Shown here piece after piece: positions 53,226-61,390 of a DNA stretch of 64,000 nt (position 1 is its first letter; each line of letters starts with the position of its first letter). Made by a program: the position numbers and the translations under genes. The DNA comes from Kordia antarctica (lineage in GTDB: Bacteria > Bacteroidota > Bacteroidia > Flavobacteriales > Flavobacteriaceae): positions 2,571,501 through 2,635,500 of the forward strand of contig NZ_CP019288.1 of NCBI RefSeq assembly GCF_009901525.1, read 5' to 3'. Under the pieces are notes generated by a model that saw only the letters and a list, made by a program, of their open reading frames with translations, had not been told where the DNA came from and made no database searches.

Positions 53226-53558
53226 ATGATTTTTAGACGTTCGCACATATTCAACATTTTTAAGCACATTACTTTTGTGCTTGTTGTGTGCGTGATGATT
53301 TTACAGCCAATTTCAGAAGTATTTTCATGTTTTTCAGATATCAATTATGAATTAGTAGATATTGATTGGGAAGATGATACTGAAGAAAAAGAAGGTAAAG
53401 AGGGAAAAAATGAGAAGAATAAAAAAATAGAACATCAATTTACTACAACTACTTTAGCGTTTTGCAATCTTAGCAATACCAGCGCTAATCATTATTTACA
53501 ACAATCAAAATGGTCTTGTCATCTTGAAATATTAATTCCGCCGCCAAGGCAAGCTTAG
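53226..53558 (+). CDS. Small membrane-anchored acidic protein, coupled to TetR gene
   Basis: A 110-residue product. A basic start and hydrophobic helix (IFNIFKHITFVLVVCVMILQPI) could be a signal peptide or anchor. It is followed by an acidic stretch (DIDWEDDTEEKE), a Lys/Glu/Asn-rich run and a last part with three cysteines (FCNLSN, WSCHLE). I know no family. Its start follows the TetR stop without spacing and it precedes the SulP transporter, so it belongs to this unit; it may be an accessory membrane peptide. Confidence 0.55.
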   Translation: MIFRRSHIFNIFKHITFVLVVCVMILQPISEVFSCFSDINYELVDIDWEDDTEEKEGKEGKNEKNKKIEHQFTTTTLAFCNLSNTSANHYLQQSKWSCHLEILIPPPRQA

Positions 53559-53720
53559 TTTTACTTTTCGCACATGCTATTGACCTGAGAATAGCTAGAA
53601 TGCTTTTTTACAAATTACTACAAAAGAATCATTCTGTTTTTATAACAAAAATTAAGCTAACACTGAATTGAAAATCATGCCAAACAGCGTGGATTTTTCA
53701 ATATCAAAATTAATATTACA

Positions 53721-55340
53721 ATGAATAGTTCAAATCCATTCAAAAATTTAAAAGCGGATTTCCCCGCAAGTATTGTCGTTTTCTTTGTCGCACTTCCACT
53801 TTGTTTAGGAATTGCTTTAGCCAGTGGCGCACCGTTATTCTCAGGTTTAATTGCTGGAATTATTGGTGGAATTGTCGTTGGTGCTTTAAGTGGTTCGCAA
53901 GTAGGAGTTAGTGGACCAGCTGCAGGTTTGGCAGCAATTGTACTAACAGCAATTACAGCTTTAGGAGGTTATGAAAACTTCTTAGTTGCTGTCGTAATTG
54001 GTGGTGTGATCCAAATCCTTTTCGGTGTTTTAAAATTCGGAATTATTGGGTATTTTTTCCCTTCTTCCGTAATTAAAGGAATGCTAACAGGTATTGGAAT
54101 TATTATTATTTTAAAGCAAATTCCACACTTTTTTGGATATGATGTAAATCCAGAAGGCGATTTTGCCTTTTTCCAAATTGATGGAGAAAACACATTTTCA
54201 GATATTTTCAACGCCATAGATCAAATCAATATCGGTGCAACAATTATTGCGGCTATTGGATTGGGAATTTTAATTCTTTGGGATACCGTTTTATCTAAAA
54301 AAGGGAAAATATTTCAATTGGTTCAAGGACCATTAGTTGCCGTAGCTTTAGGGATTTTATACTTTGTATTAACAAAAGATAGTGAGACATTCGGAATCAT
54401 TGACGATCATTTGGTAAAAGTTCCAGTGCCAGATAGTTTTGATTCGTTTATTGGGGAATTTAGATTTCCAAATTTTGCCGTTATTGGTGATTATAATATT
54501 TGGATTATTGGTTTTACCATTGCATTAGTGGCAAGTTTAGAAACCTTATTATGTGTGGAAGCAACTGATAAATTAGATCCGCTAAAACGTGTCACACCAA
54601 CTAACAAAGAACTATTTGCGCAAGGAACAGGAAATATTCTTTCTGGATTAATCGGTGGATTGCCAATTACACAAGTAATTGTACGAAGTTCAGCCAACAT
54701 ACAATCTGGTGGAAAAACCAAAATGGCTGCTATTATTCACGGTTTCTTATTATTAATTTCTGTGATTTTGATTCCAACATTATTAAATATGATTCCGCTT
54801 TCTGTACTAGCAGCAATATTATTCATTGTAGGATATAAATTAGCAAAACCTGCTTTATTCAAAAAAATGTACATCGCTGGTTGGAAACAATTTGTTCCGT
54901 TTGTAGTGACTGTTTTAGGAATTGTTTTTATTGATTTATTATGGGGAATTGGACTGGGACTTGCTGTTGGTATTGTTGTAATCTTGATTAAAAGTTTCCA
55001 AAACTCACACTTTTTACATATTGAAGATAACAGTAACGGAAAACACCGAATTAAAATGACACTTGCCGAAGAAGTAACTTTCTTTAACAAAGCTACCATC
55101 TTAAAAGAATTAGACGGATTACCAAGAGACACATTCTTAGAATTAGATGTTCGAAAAACAAGATATCTAGATCTTGATATTGTTGAAATATTAGAGGATT
55201 TTTCAGAAAAAGCACGTAACAGAAACATTGATATTAGATTGATTTCAGAACGTGGAATTGTGGAAAACCCAGATAGCTTTATCAAATTTTTTCAACTTAG
55301 ACCAAAAAATGCCGAATTAATAACAAGAACTAGCAATTAA
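53721..55340 (+). CDS. SulP family anion transporter
   Basis: A 539-residue SulP transporter, about 12 membrane helices and a C-terminal STAS domain. The N-terminal domain reads LKADFPASIVVFFVALPLCLGIALASGAP, then GIIGGIVVGALSGSQVGVSGPAAGLAAI. The STAS part begins around HFLHIEDNSNGKHRIKMTLA with FLELDVRKTRYLDLDIVEIL. The next gene is beta-carbonic anhydrase, which points to bicarbonate rather than sulfate as substrate (as for marine BicA-type SulPs); this is inference. Start at 53721 is the only good choice. Confidence 0.92.
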   Translation: MNSSNPFKNLKADFPASIVVFFVALPLCLGIALASGAPLFSGLIAGIIGGIVVGALSGSQVGVSGPAAGLAAIVLTAITALGGYENFLVAVVIGGVIQILFGVLKFGIIGYFFPSSVIKGMLTGIGIIIILKQIPHFFGYDVNPEGDFAFFQIDGENTFSDIFNAIDQINIGATIIAAIGLGILILWDTVLSKKGKIFQLVQGPLVAVALGILYFVLTKDSETFGIIDDHLVKVPVPDSFDSFIGEFRFPNFAVIGDYNIWIIGFTIALVASLETLLCVEATDKLDPLKRVTPTNKELFAQGTGNILSGLIGGLPITQVIVRSSANIQSGGKTKMAAIIHGFLLLISVILIPTLLNMIPLSVLAAILFIVGYKLAKPALFKKMYIAGWKQFVPFVVTVLGIVFIDLLWGIGLGLAVGIVVILIKSFQNSHFLHIEDNSNGKHRIKMTLAEEVTFFNKATILKELDGLPRDTFLELDVRKTRYLDLDIVEILEDFSEKARNRNIDIRLISERGIVENPDSFIKFFQLRPKNAELITRTSN

Positions 55341-55357
55341 ATTATAACAAAAAAACT

Positions 55358-55984
55358 ATGAAAGCACAAACGAAAGAAACACAAGCAGTAATGACTCCAG
55401 AAACATCTTTACAAGCATTAAAAGATGGAAATGCAAGATTCATGAATAACACACAAGTAACACGCAATTTACTCGATCAAGTTTCTGATACTAGCACAGG
55501 ACAATATCCGTTCGCAACAATTTTAAGTTGTATAGATTCTAGAGTTTCTTCTGAATTAATTTTCGATCAAGGAATTGGAGATATTTTTAGCGTTCGTATT
55601 GCTGGAAACTTTGTCAACGAAGACATTTTAGGAAGCATGGAATTTGCCTGTAAACTTGCAGGAACAAAATTAGTATTGGTTTTAGGACATACCGCTTGTG
55701 GTGCTGTAAAAGGTGCTTGCGATCATGCAAGACTTGGAAACCTAACTGCATTAATAAACAAAATAGAACCTGCTGTAGAAGCAGTTTCTGAACCAACAGA
55801 CAAAAGCTTACGAAACTCTAAAAATATAGAATTTGTAAACAATGTTGCAGTTAAAAATGTAGAAATGACTATTGATAATATTCGCAAGCAAAGTCCTGTA
55901 TTAGCAGAACAAGAAAGCAATGGAGAAATCAAAATCATTGGCGGAATGTATGATATTAACAATGGTAAAGTAACGTTTCTGTAA
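55358..55984 (+). CDS. Beta-class carbonic anhydrase
   Basis: A 208-residue zinc enzyme that interconverts CO2 and bicarbonate. The zinc ligands are Cys in LSCIDSRVSSELIFDQGIGD (CxDxR signature) and the His/Cys of LVLGHTACGAVKGAC. IAGNFVNEDILGSMEFACK is also conserved. No signal peptide; it is cytoplasmic. It follows the SulP gene by 17 bases and overlaps the DUF2490 gene by one base (TAATG), so all three form one operon for bicarbonate uptake and use. Confidence 0.95.
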   Translation: MKAQTKETQAVMTPETSLQALKDGNARFMNNTQVTRNLLDQVSDTSTGQYPFATILSCIDSRVSSELIFDQGIGDIFSVRIAGNFVNEDILGSMEFACKLAGTKLVLVLGHTACGAVKGACDHARLGNLTALINKIEPAVEAVSEPTDKSLRNSKNIEFVNNVAVKNVEMTIDNIRKQSPVLAEQESNGEIKIIGGMYDINNGKVTFL

Positions 55985-56682
55985 TGAAGAAGTTTATACA
56001 AAAAAGTACCGTTTTACTTCTGCTTTTCATGATTCCGCTCACAAGTTGGAGTCAAGATGAAACAGGAAATTGGTTGATGTATTTCGGAACGAATAAAATC
56101 AGTGAAAAATTGAGTATTCATACCGAAGTTCAATTTCGAAATCACACTATTGCGCCTGTCAATACAGAACAATGGTTGTTGCGAACTGGATTGAATTATC
56201 ACTTTGCAAAAAATGCATTTGCTACCGCAGGATATGCCTACATTGGAAGTTTTGTGTACGACAGCGAACGTGATAGTCCTGAAACAGAAGAACATCGTAT
56301 TTGGCAACAATTAATCACAACGGATCATATAGGACGCGTAAAACTTGAACATCGATATAGAGCCGAACAACGTTGGGTTGAAGATGATTTTAAAACACGT
56401 TTTCGCTACCGATTAATGTTGTTCATTCCTGTAAACAAACCTGTAATAGAAACTGGAACGTTTTTCTTCGGAATTTACAATGAAATCTTTGTCAACGGCG
56501 CGGAAGATTTTTTCGATAGAAACCGTTTATATGGCGGAATTGGATATCAATTAAACAAAAATTTAAACCTACAAACAGGAATGCTCTATCAACGATTAAG
56601 CACAACTGGAAAAGGATATTTGCAATTCAGTGTTATTTTCAACACAGACTTACGCAAGAAACAAAAAGAGATTCAACAATAG
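55984..56682 (+). CDS. DUF2490 family outer-membrane barrel-like protein
   Basis: A 232-residue protein with a signal peptide (IQKSTVLLLLFMIPLTSWSQ). Repeated beta strands of the DUF2490 type follow: GNWLMYFGTNKISEKLSIHTEVQFRN, WLLRTGLNYHF, VKLEHRYRAEQRWVED, RFRYRLMLFIPVN, RLYGGIGYQLNKNLNLQTGML. Probably an outer-membrane barrel or passage. The gene overlaps the carbonic anhydrase gene, hinting at a role in anion exchange at the outer membrane; function is not known. Followed by a strong terminator. Confidence 0.88.
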   Translation: MKKFIQKSTVLLLLFMIPLTSWSQDETGNWLMYFGTNKISEKLSIHTEVQFRNHTIAPVNTEQWLLRTGLNYHFAKNAFATAGYAYIGSFVYDSERDSPETEEHRIWQQLITTDHIGRVKLEHRYRAEQRWVEDDFKTRFRYRLMLFIPVNKPVIETGTFFFGIYNEIFVNGAEDFFDRNRLYGGIGYQLNKNLNLQTGMLYQRLSTTGKGYLQFSVIFNTDLRKKQKEIQQ

Positions 56683-56700
56683 TTAGTTAGTATTTTTGCA

Positions 56701-56747
56701 AAAAGCTACAGCGTCACGTATTGATGTTGTAGCTTTTCTTTTTAAAA
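56701..56747 (+). terminator. Terminator of the SulP/carbonic anhydrase operon
   Basis: AAAAGCTACA pairs with TGTAGCTTTT over a 17-base loop, followed by CTTTTT. Located 18 bases behind the DUF2490 stop codon. Confidence 0.85.
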
Positions 56748-56751
56748 AAAA

Positions 56752-56880
56752 TTGAAAAATTAAAGAATTAAAGAATTAAAAGATTAAAAGATTAAAAACA
56801 TCTCGGTTTGCAGTAAACAGTCTCAGTTTGCAGTTTTCACTCATAACTGAGAACTCACAACTGAAAACTGAAAACTAAGA
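56752..56880. repeat. AT-rich and CTGAAAA-type short direct repeats
   Basis: AATTAAAG/AGATTAAA units (56757-56797) followed by TCAGTTTGCAGT-like and CTGAAAACTGAAAACT units (56810-56878). The repeat unit is seven to nine bases. No gene in this 250-base gap. Confidence 0.55.
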
Positions 56881-56934
56881 CCCAAAATTACCCTATCTTT
56901 ACATTGCTATTAAAACTTAAGAAAAAGAAAAACC

Positions 56935-57096
56935 ATGTTCGGATTATTCAAAAAAAAAACTGAAAAAGAAAAACTGTACGATCAATATACAAAACTTACC
57001 AAAGAAGCTTTTGATCTTTCTACATCTAACAGAAAATTAAGTGATCAGAAAACTGCCGAAGCAGAAGAAATCATGAAAAAAATTGAAGCGTTGTAG
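56935..57096 (+). CDS. Lacal_2735 family small protein
   Basis: A 53-residue frame (ATG 56935, stop TAG 57094-57096): MFGLFKKKTEKEKLYDQYTK then a helix LTKEAFDLSTSNRKLSDQKT and a last helix ending KKIEAL. The start MFGLFKKK and the helical rest are exactly the pattern of the short Lacal_2735 family of Flavobacteriaceae; function unknown. It sits alone 127 bases ahead of the Crp/Fnr gene and is too short for most gene callers. Confidence 0.85.
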   Translation: MFGLFKKKTEKEKLYDQYTKLTKEAFDLSTSNRKLSDQKTAEAEEIMKKIEAL

Positions 57097-57223
57097 CTAA
57101 TTTGAATTCAAAACTAATGCTGCAAATCTTAGTACTTTATAAACTTTGAAGAAGAATAATTTTGCAATATCAATACTTTCATTACTTTTAATGAAACTGT
57201 TTTAAAATTCAAAATCGTACTTC

Positions 57224-57859
57224 ATGATTCAAGAACTCAAAGACAATTACGGACATCTTTTTGAAGATGATTTACTAAACGAAATTGCGCAAGTAGGAAC
57301 TTTTAAAGAAATTCCTGCGGGTTTTACGATGCTAGAAATTGGCGATTATGTACGTGGAATGCCATTATTGGTTTCTGGAGCTATCAAAATACTACGAGAA
57401 GACAAAGAAGGCGACGAATTACTACTCTACTATTTAGAAAGTGGCGAAACGTGTTCTATGACAATGAATTGTTGCATGGGACAAACCAAAAGTGAAATCA
57501 AAGCTGTGGCTGAAAAAGACACGAAACTCATTATGATTCCTGTGCAGAAAATGGAAGAATGGACTGCGAACTACAAATCGTGGCGAAATTTTGTCTTTCA
57601 AAGTTATCATACACGTTTAAATGAAGTATTGCATATTCTAGATAGTGTAGCTTTTGAAAAAATGGACCAACGATTGCTCAATTATTTAAAAGAAAAAGTT
57701 CGCATTAACAAAGGCAATACAATCTACAATACACATCAAGAAATTGCGTACGACTTACACAGTTCCAGAGTTGTAATTTCACGACTTCTAAAAAAATTAG
57801 AACAAATGGGACGCGTAAAACTACACAGAAATCATATTAAAATTATAAATTTAGCCTGA
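57224..57859 (+). CDS. Crp/Fnr family regulator of the sulfur gene set
   Basis: A 211-residue regulator: cyclic-nucleotide-binding-like fold at residues 10-125 (EIPAGFTMLEIGDYVRGMPLLVSGAIKILRED) and a winged helix with THQEIAYDLHSSRVVISRLLKKLEQMG as recognition region. Cysteines in GETCSMTMNCCMGQ could sense redox or persulfide, but this is inference. TauE is next and three GTAAC-N4-GTTAC sites lie before TauE, the MBL-rhodanese gene and the YeeE gene. A TAATTTTG box (57157-57164) may be its promoter. Confidence 0.88.
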   Translation: MIQELKDNYGHLFEDDLLNEIAQVGTFKEIPAGFTMLEIGDYVRGMPLLVSGAIKILREDKEGDELLLYYLESGETCSMTMNCCMGQTKSEIKAVAEKDTKLIMIPVQKMEEWTANYKSWRNFVFQSYHTRLNEVLHILDSVAFEKMDQRLLNYLKEKVRINKGNTIYNTHQEIAYDLHSSRVVISRLLKKLEQMGRVKLHRNHIKIINLA

Positions 57860-57862
57860 ATA

Positions 57863-57878
57863 TGTAACCTTTGTTACT
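57863..57878. promoter_or_regulatory. GTAAC-N4-GTTAC site ahead of TauE gene
   Basis: TGTAACCTTTGTTACT: arms GTAAC (57864-57868) and GTTAC (57873-57877), four-base spacer, right behind the Crp/Fnr stop codon and 51 bases ahead of the TauE start. Same form as sites at 59111 and 61330. Confidence 0.75.
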
Positions 57879-57928
57879 GCCAAATCATTAAGTGAACTGT
57901 AATTTGCAGCGATAAACATTTATAAATT

Positions 57929-58726
57929 ATGGAAATACTTGGCTACGTTAGTGCCTTGGTTATAGGAATTTCTTTAGGACTTATTGGCGGCGGCGGCTCT
58001 ATTTTAGCGGTTCCCGTACTTGCCTATCTCTTCTCCGTAAACGAAAAAGTAGCCACTGCGTATTCACTATTTATTGTTGGCGCAAGTGCTTTAGTTGGCG
58101 GTTTAAAACAACACCTAAAAGGTTATGTAGACTGGCGTACGGCTGTCGTATTCGGAATTCCTGCTATAATTGGTGTCACTTTAGTTCGATATTATGTAGT
58201 TCCCGCATTACCAGATATTTTATTTACAGTTGGCGATTTCAACTTCACTCGCCGAATGGGCATGTTTGGTTTATTCGCTGTACTAATGTTTCCAGCGGCA
58301 TTTTCCATGCTAAAAGAACGCAAAGAAAAATCATCAACCGGAAAAGTAACATACAACTATCCGTTAATCTTAATTGAAGGTTTAGTTGTTGGCGCAATTA
58401 CTGGAATGATTGGTGCTGGAGGCGGTTTCTTAATAATTCCTGCATTGGTAATACTTGCAAATGTAGAAATGAAAATTGCAGTAGGAACTTCACTAATTAT
58501 CATAGCGTTTAAATCATTATTAGGTTTCTTTTTGGGCGATGCGTTAACGATGGAAATCGATTGGCAATTTTTAGCAGTATTCACTTCTATTTCACTTGTC
58601 GGAATCTTTATTGGAAGTTATCTAAGTAACTTTATTGATGGAAAAAAACTCAAAAAAGGTTTTGGTTATTTCATATTTGTCATGGCAATTTTCATCTTCT
58701 ACATGGAATTCTTCGTAAAACAATAA
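57929..58726 (+). CDS. TauE/SafE family sulfite/sulfoacetate exporter-like permease
   Basis: A 265-residue membrane protein with about eight helices. Two homologous halves share the glycine-rich loop: LGLIGGGGSILAVPVLAYLF near the start and GMIGAGGGFLIIPALVILAN in the middle. TauE/SafE proteins export sulfite or related sulfur or organic anions. Position between the Crp/Fnr gene and the MBL-rhodanese gene supports a role in sulfur metabolism. The start ATG 57929 is 51 bases after the operator. Confidence 0.9.
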   Translation: MEILGYVSALVIGISLGLIGGGGSILAVPVLAYLFSVNEKVATAYSLFIVGASALVGGLKQHLKGYVDWRTAVVFGIPAIIGVTLVRYYVVPALPDILFTVGDFNFTRRMGMFGLFAVLMFPAAFSMLKERKEKSSTGKVTYNYPLILIEGLVVGAITGMIGAGGGFLIIPALVILANVEMKIAVGTSLIIIAFKSLLGFFLGDALTMEIDWQFLAVFTSISLVGIFIGSYLSNFIDGKKLKKGFGYFIFVMAIFIFYMEFFVKQ

Positions 58727-58744
58727 TTAATTCAGAAAAACTAT

Positions 58745-58997
58745 GCACAGCGGGTTCTTTTTCCGAAGTGTAGCATACATTTTTCGTTAAGAATTTTTGA
58801 AGCCTTGGAAAAAATTTAGAAAAATGAATGCGGTTTTAGTTTTTCAGAGAAAAAACTAAAAACACCTCTGGAAATCAAAGATTCATGAGTTCCAAAATAT
58901 AAAATAGAAATCACGCGAACTAAAAACGCACTTTCTTTTGTGAAGCCTGTGCTGAACTTGATTCAGTATTCTTTGTGCGAGCAAAGAGAAAGAAAAT
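58745..58997 (-). repeat. Structured ~180-bp element, copy C, with nested insertions
   Basis: Plus-strand coordinates, element on the minus strand. P1: CTTTTTCC (58757-58764) with GGAAA...AAAG (58870-58880, small bulge). P3: GCATACATTTTTC (58773-58785) with GAAAAATGAATGC (58819-58831, one mismatch), enclosing the shared core. P2 (TTTTAGTTTTT, near 58834-58844, with AAAAACTAAAA, 58851-58861). H1: CTTTGTGCGAGCAAAG near 58970-58985. Two insertions relative to copies A and B: about 50 bases after the GAGG-TTCC part and a REP-like CTGAACTTGATTCAG (58952-58966). Confidence 0.8.
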
Positions 58998-59110
58998 AAA
59001 TGAAGATGAAGTGGTTAATTCGAAACGTTATTAAATTTCAAAATTTTATTCTATAGAAACAACATCCAATTTCTGTCAAAGCACTAGTTAATTCAGAAAA
59101 AACACGCTAC

Positions 59111-59126
59111 TGTAACAAAAGTTACT
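59111..59126. promoter_or_regulatory. GTAAC-N4-GTTAC site ahead of MBL-rhodanese gene
   Basis: TGTAACAAAAGTTACT: arms GTAAC (59112-59116) and GTTAC (59121-59125), 55 bases ahead of the chosen start. The best-conserved of the three sites, with TGTAC sequence next to it. The rest of this 455-base gap is structured element copy C. Confidence 0.75.
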
Positions 59127-59181
59127 GTACACATCACACAATCACAATACTTTTATGCAAGAAATCATAAAAAGAAAAATT

Positions 59182-60588
59182 ATGACTGTTGAACAAATTT
59201 ACACAGGCTGCCTAGCACAAGGCGCATATTATATAGAAAGTAATGGCGAAGTTGCTATTATTGATCCGTTACGCGAAGTACAACCGTACATTGACAAAGC
59301 ACAAAAACAAAACGCGAAAATTAAATATATTTTTGAAACACATTTTCATGCAGATTTTGTCAGCGGACATGTCACACTTGCTAAAAAAACAGGCGCGCCA
59401 ATTATATTTGGGCCAAACGCAAAACCATCTTTCGAAGCAACGATTGCCAAAGATTTTCAAGAATTTCCTTTGGGAGATTGTACAATTATTGCATTGCATA
59501 CGCCAGGTCATACTATGGAAAGTACCACGTATTTATTACGTGATAAAAACGGAAAAGATCACGCAATATTTAGTGGTGACACTTTATTTTTAGGCGATGT
59601 TGGAAGACCCGATTTAGCACAAAAATTAGGCAATATTACCATTGAAGATTTAGCAGATTATTTGTACGATAGCTTGCGCGAAAAAATTATGCCGTTAGCC
59701 GATGATGTCATTGTATATCCTGCGCATGGAGCAGGTTCTGCATGTGGAAAAAACATGATGAAAGAAACGGTTGACTCTTTAGGGAATCAGAAGAAAATGA
59801 ATTACGCTTTGCGTGCTGACATGACAAAAGAAGAATTTATCAAAGAAGTCACTGACGGATTGCTTCCGCCGCCAAATTATTTTCCAGACAATGTGCGACT
59901 CAACAAAGAAGGTTATGACGATATTTCTGAAGTTTTAAAACGCGGAGTTAACCCATTATCTCCAGAAATATTTGAAATGTTTGCAAAACAAACCAGCGCA
60001 ATCGTATTAGATGTTCGTCATCAAGATGATTTTGTAAAAGGACACATTCCGCGCTCCATTTTTATAGGATTGGACGGAAGTTTTGCACCTTGGGTTGGCG
60101 CATTAATTGCCGATATAAAACAACCAATTTTATTAATAACGCCAGAAGGTCGTGAAAAAGAAGCAGTAACACGTTTATCAAGAGTTGGCTTTGATCATAC
60201 ATTAGGTTTTTTAAAAGGCGGATTTAACGCTTGGAAAAAAGCAGCCAAAGAATACGATACGATGAGCTCTATTTCAACAGCGAATTTTCAAGAAGTATTC
60301 AATAAAAATAGTCAAGTTTTTGATGTGCGTAAAGAAAGTGAATTCAAATCTGAACACGTTTTAGATGCCAAAAATACACCTCTAGATTACCTCAACGATC
60401 ATCTGAGTGAATTTCCAAACGATAAGCCTTTTTATGTGCATTGTGCAGGCGGTTACAGAAGTGTCATTGCAGCATCCATTTTAAAAAGTAGAGGAATTCA
60501 TAACATCATCAATGTAGAAGGCGGTTTCAAAACCATCAAAGAAACTGACATTCCAGTTTCAGCATTCGTTTGTCCTTCAACTTTATAA
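59182..60588 (+). CDS. Metallo-beta-lactamase plus two rhodanese domains, persulfide dioxygenase-like
   Basis: I start at the ATG at 59182 (MTVEQIYTGCLAQGAYYIES), where homologs begin; the ATG at 59155 adds nine residues. Residues 1-240 are an ETHE1/Blh-like metallo-beta-lactamase: ETHFHADFVSGH (metal ligands), LHTPGHTMES, FSGDTLFLGDVGRPDLAQ and YPAHGAGSACGK. Residues about 265-360 are a first rhodanese domain lacking the active cysteine (PILLITPEGREKE). Residues 370-468 are a second one with Cys near residue 420 (FYVHCAGGYRSV). Such enzymes oxidise persulfides to sulfite. Position in the Crp/Fnr set fits. Confidence 0.92.
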   Translation: MTVEQIYTGCLAQGAYYIESNGEVAIIDPLREVQPYIDKAQKQNAKIKYIFETHFHADFVSGHVTLAKKTGAPIIFGPNAKPSFEATIAKDFQEFPLGDCTIIALHTPGHTMESTTYLLRDKNGKDHAIFSGDTLFLGDVGRPDLAQKLGNITIEDLADYLYDSLREKIMPLADDVIVYPAHGAGSACGKNMMKETVDSLGNQKKMNYALRADMTKEEFIKEVTDGLLPPPNYFPDNVRLNKEGYDDISEVLKRGVNPLSPEIFEMFAKQTSAIVLDVRHQDDFVKGHIPRSIFIGLDGSFAPWVGALIADIKQPILLITPEGREKEAVTRLSRVGFDHTLGFLKGGFNAWKKAAKEYDTMSSISTANFQEVFNKNSQVFDVRKESEFKSEHVLDAKNTPLDYLNDHLSEFPNDKPFYVHCAGGYRSVIAASILKSRGIHNIINVEGGFKTIKETDIPVSAFVCPSTL

Positions 60589-60645
60589 AATAATTTTACA
60601 AAAAAAAAGAGCTCTAAAAGGCGTTTACAAAACTTGGAAATAATT

Positions 60646-61242
60646 TTACTTCCTCAACACCAACGTTGTCATACTTCGTAAATCTTGCACGTTGGTGCTT
60701 TTTACCAATTCCAAAAAAGAAAGTTGATGTGTTTCCATTAGTTCATAAAGCAAACTTCGCGTTAATAAAAAACGTTCGGTTTCATCTGGCAAAAAATAGA
60801 CGCCATCTTTTAAAAGTGTTGCCTTTCCTTCTACGCCAATATCGGAAGTCATTCGTATAAACAAACTGCCATTTTTTTTAAGTACGCGCACCAATTCTGC
60901 AAACATTTGCTTAAAATGTGCGTTGCTTCTCGCGAAATGCAACACGGCATTACAAATAATATGATCGAATTTATTGTCCAAAAACGACATATTTTCTAAT
61001 GACGAAACTGTAAAATTAGCAGCCTGTTTAGGATACAGTTTCTGCAAATATTCAATGTGTTCCGCGTTGGTATCAATTGCATAAAATATATGTCCACTTT
61101 CGTGGAAATACTGCAAGTTTCGTCCACTTCCGCAACCTGCATCCAAGACAATATCGTTCGTTTGATAGCGACCTTTCATAATTTGATCGATCAAATAAAT
61201 ATCTGCGTTTCCTAAAATTTTAGTCAATACTTGTTGCTTCAT
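60646..61242 (-). CDS. Class I SAM-dependent methyltransferase
   Basis: A 198-residue Rossmann-fold methyltransferase: NDIVLDAGCGSGRNLQYFHE carries the SAM-binding motif I, FYAIDTNAEHIEYLQKLYPK motif II, ENMSFLDNKFDHIICNAVLH motif IV, and MFAELVRVLKKNGSLFIRM motif VI. The substrate is unknown. It lies on the opposite strand inside the sulfur set, between the MBL-rhodanese and YeeE genes, and could act on a sulfur compound (such as thiol or sulfide), though nothing in the sequence shows this. Confidence 0.88.
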   Translation of the reverse strand: MKQQVLTKILGNADIYLIDQIMKGRYQTNDIVLDAGCGSGRNLQYFHESGHIFYAIDTNAEHIEYLQKLYPKQAANFTVSSLENMSFLDNKFDHIICNAVLHFARSNAHFKQMFAELVRVLKKNGSLFIRMTSDIGVEGKATLLKDGVYFLPDETERFLLTRSLLYELMETHQLSFLELVKSTNVQDLRSMTTLVLRK

Positions 61243-61329
61243 CCAAATAAAATTAAACTAATTTTCACCAAAGAAAGATACCATTTTTAGCAAACAAATA
61301 CGCGTGTATCAAAGCACTTTTATCTCTTT

Positions 61330-61345
61330 TGTAACCAATGTTACT
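61330..61345. promoter_or_regulatory. GTAAC-N4-GTTAC site ahead of YeeE gene
   Basis: TGTAACCAATGTTACT: arms GTAAC (61331-61335) and GTTAC (61340-61344), 46 bases ahead of the YeeE start codon. Third member of the set with identical spacing. Confidence 0.75.
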
Positions 61346-61390
61346 TGCATCTTGGTACAATTTTCTTTTTTTTGTAGAAAATATTACAAT

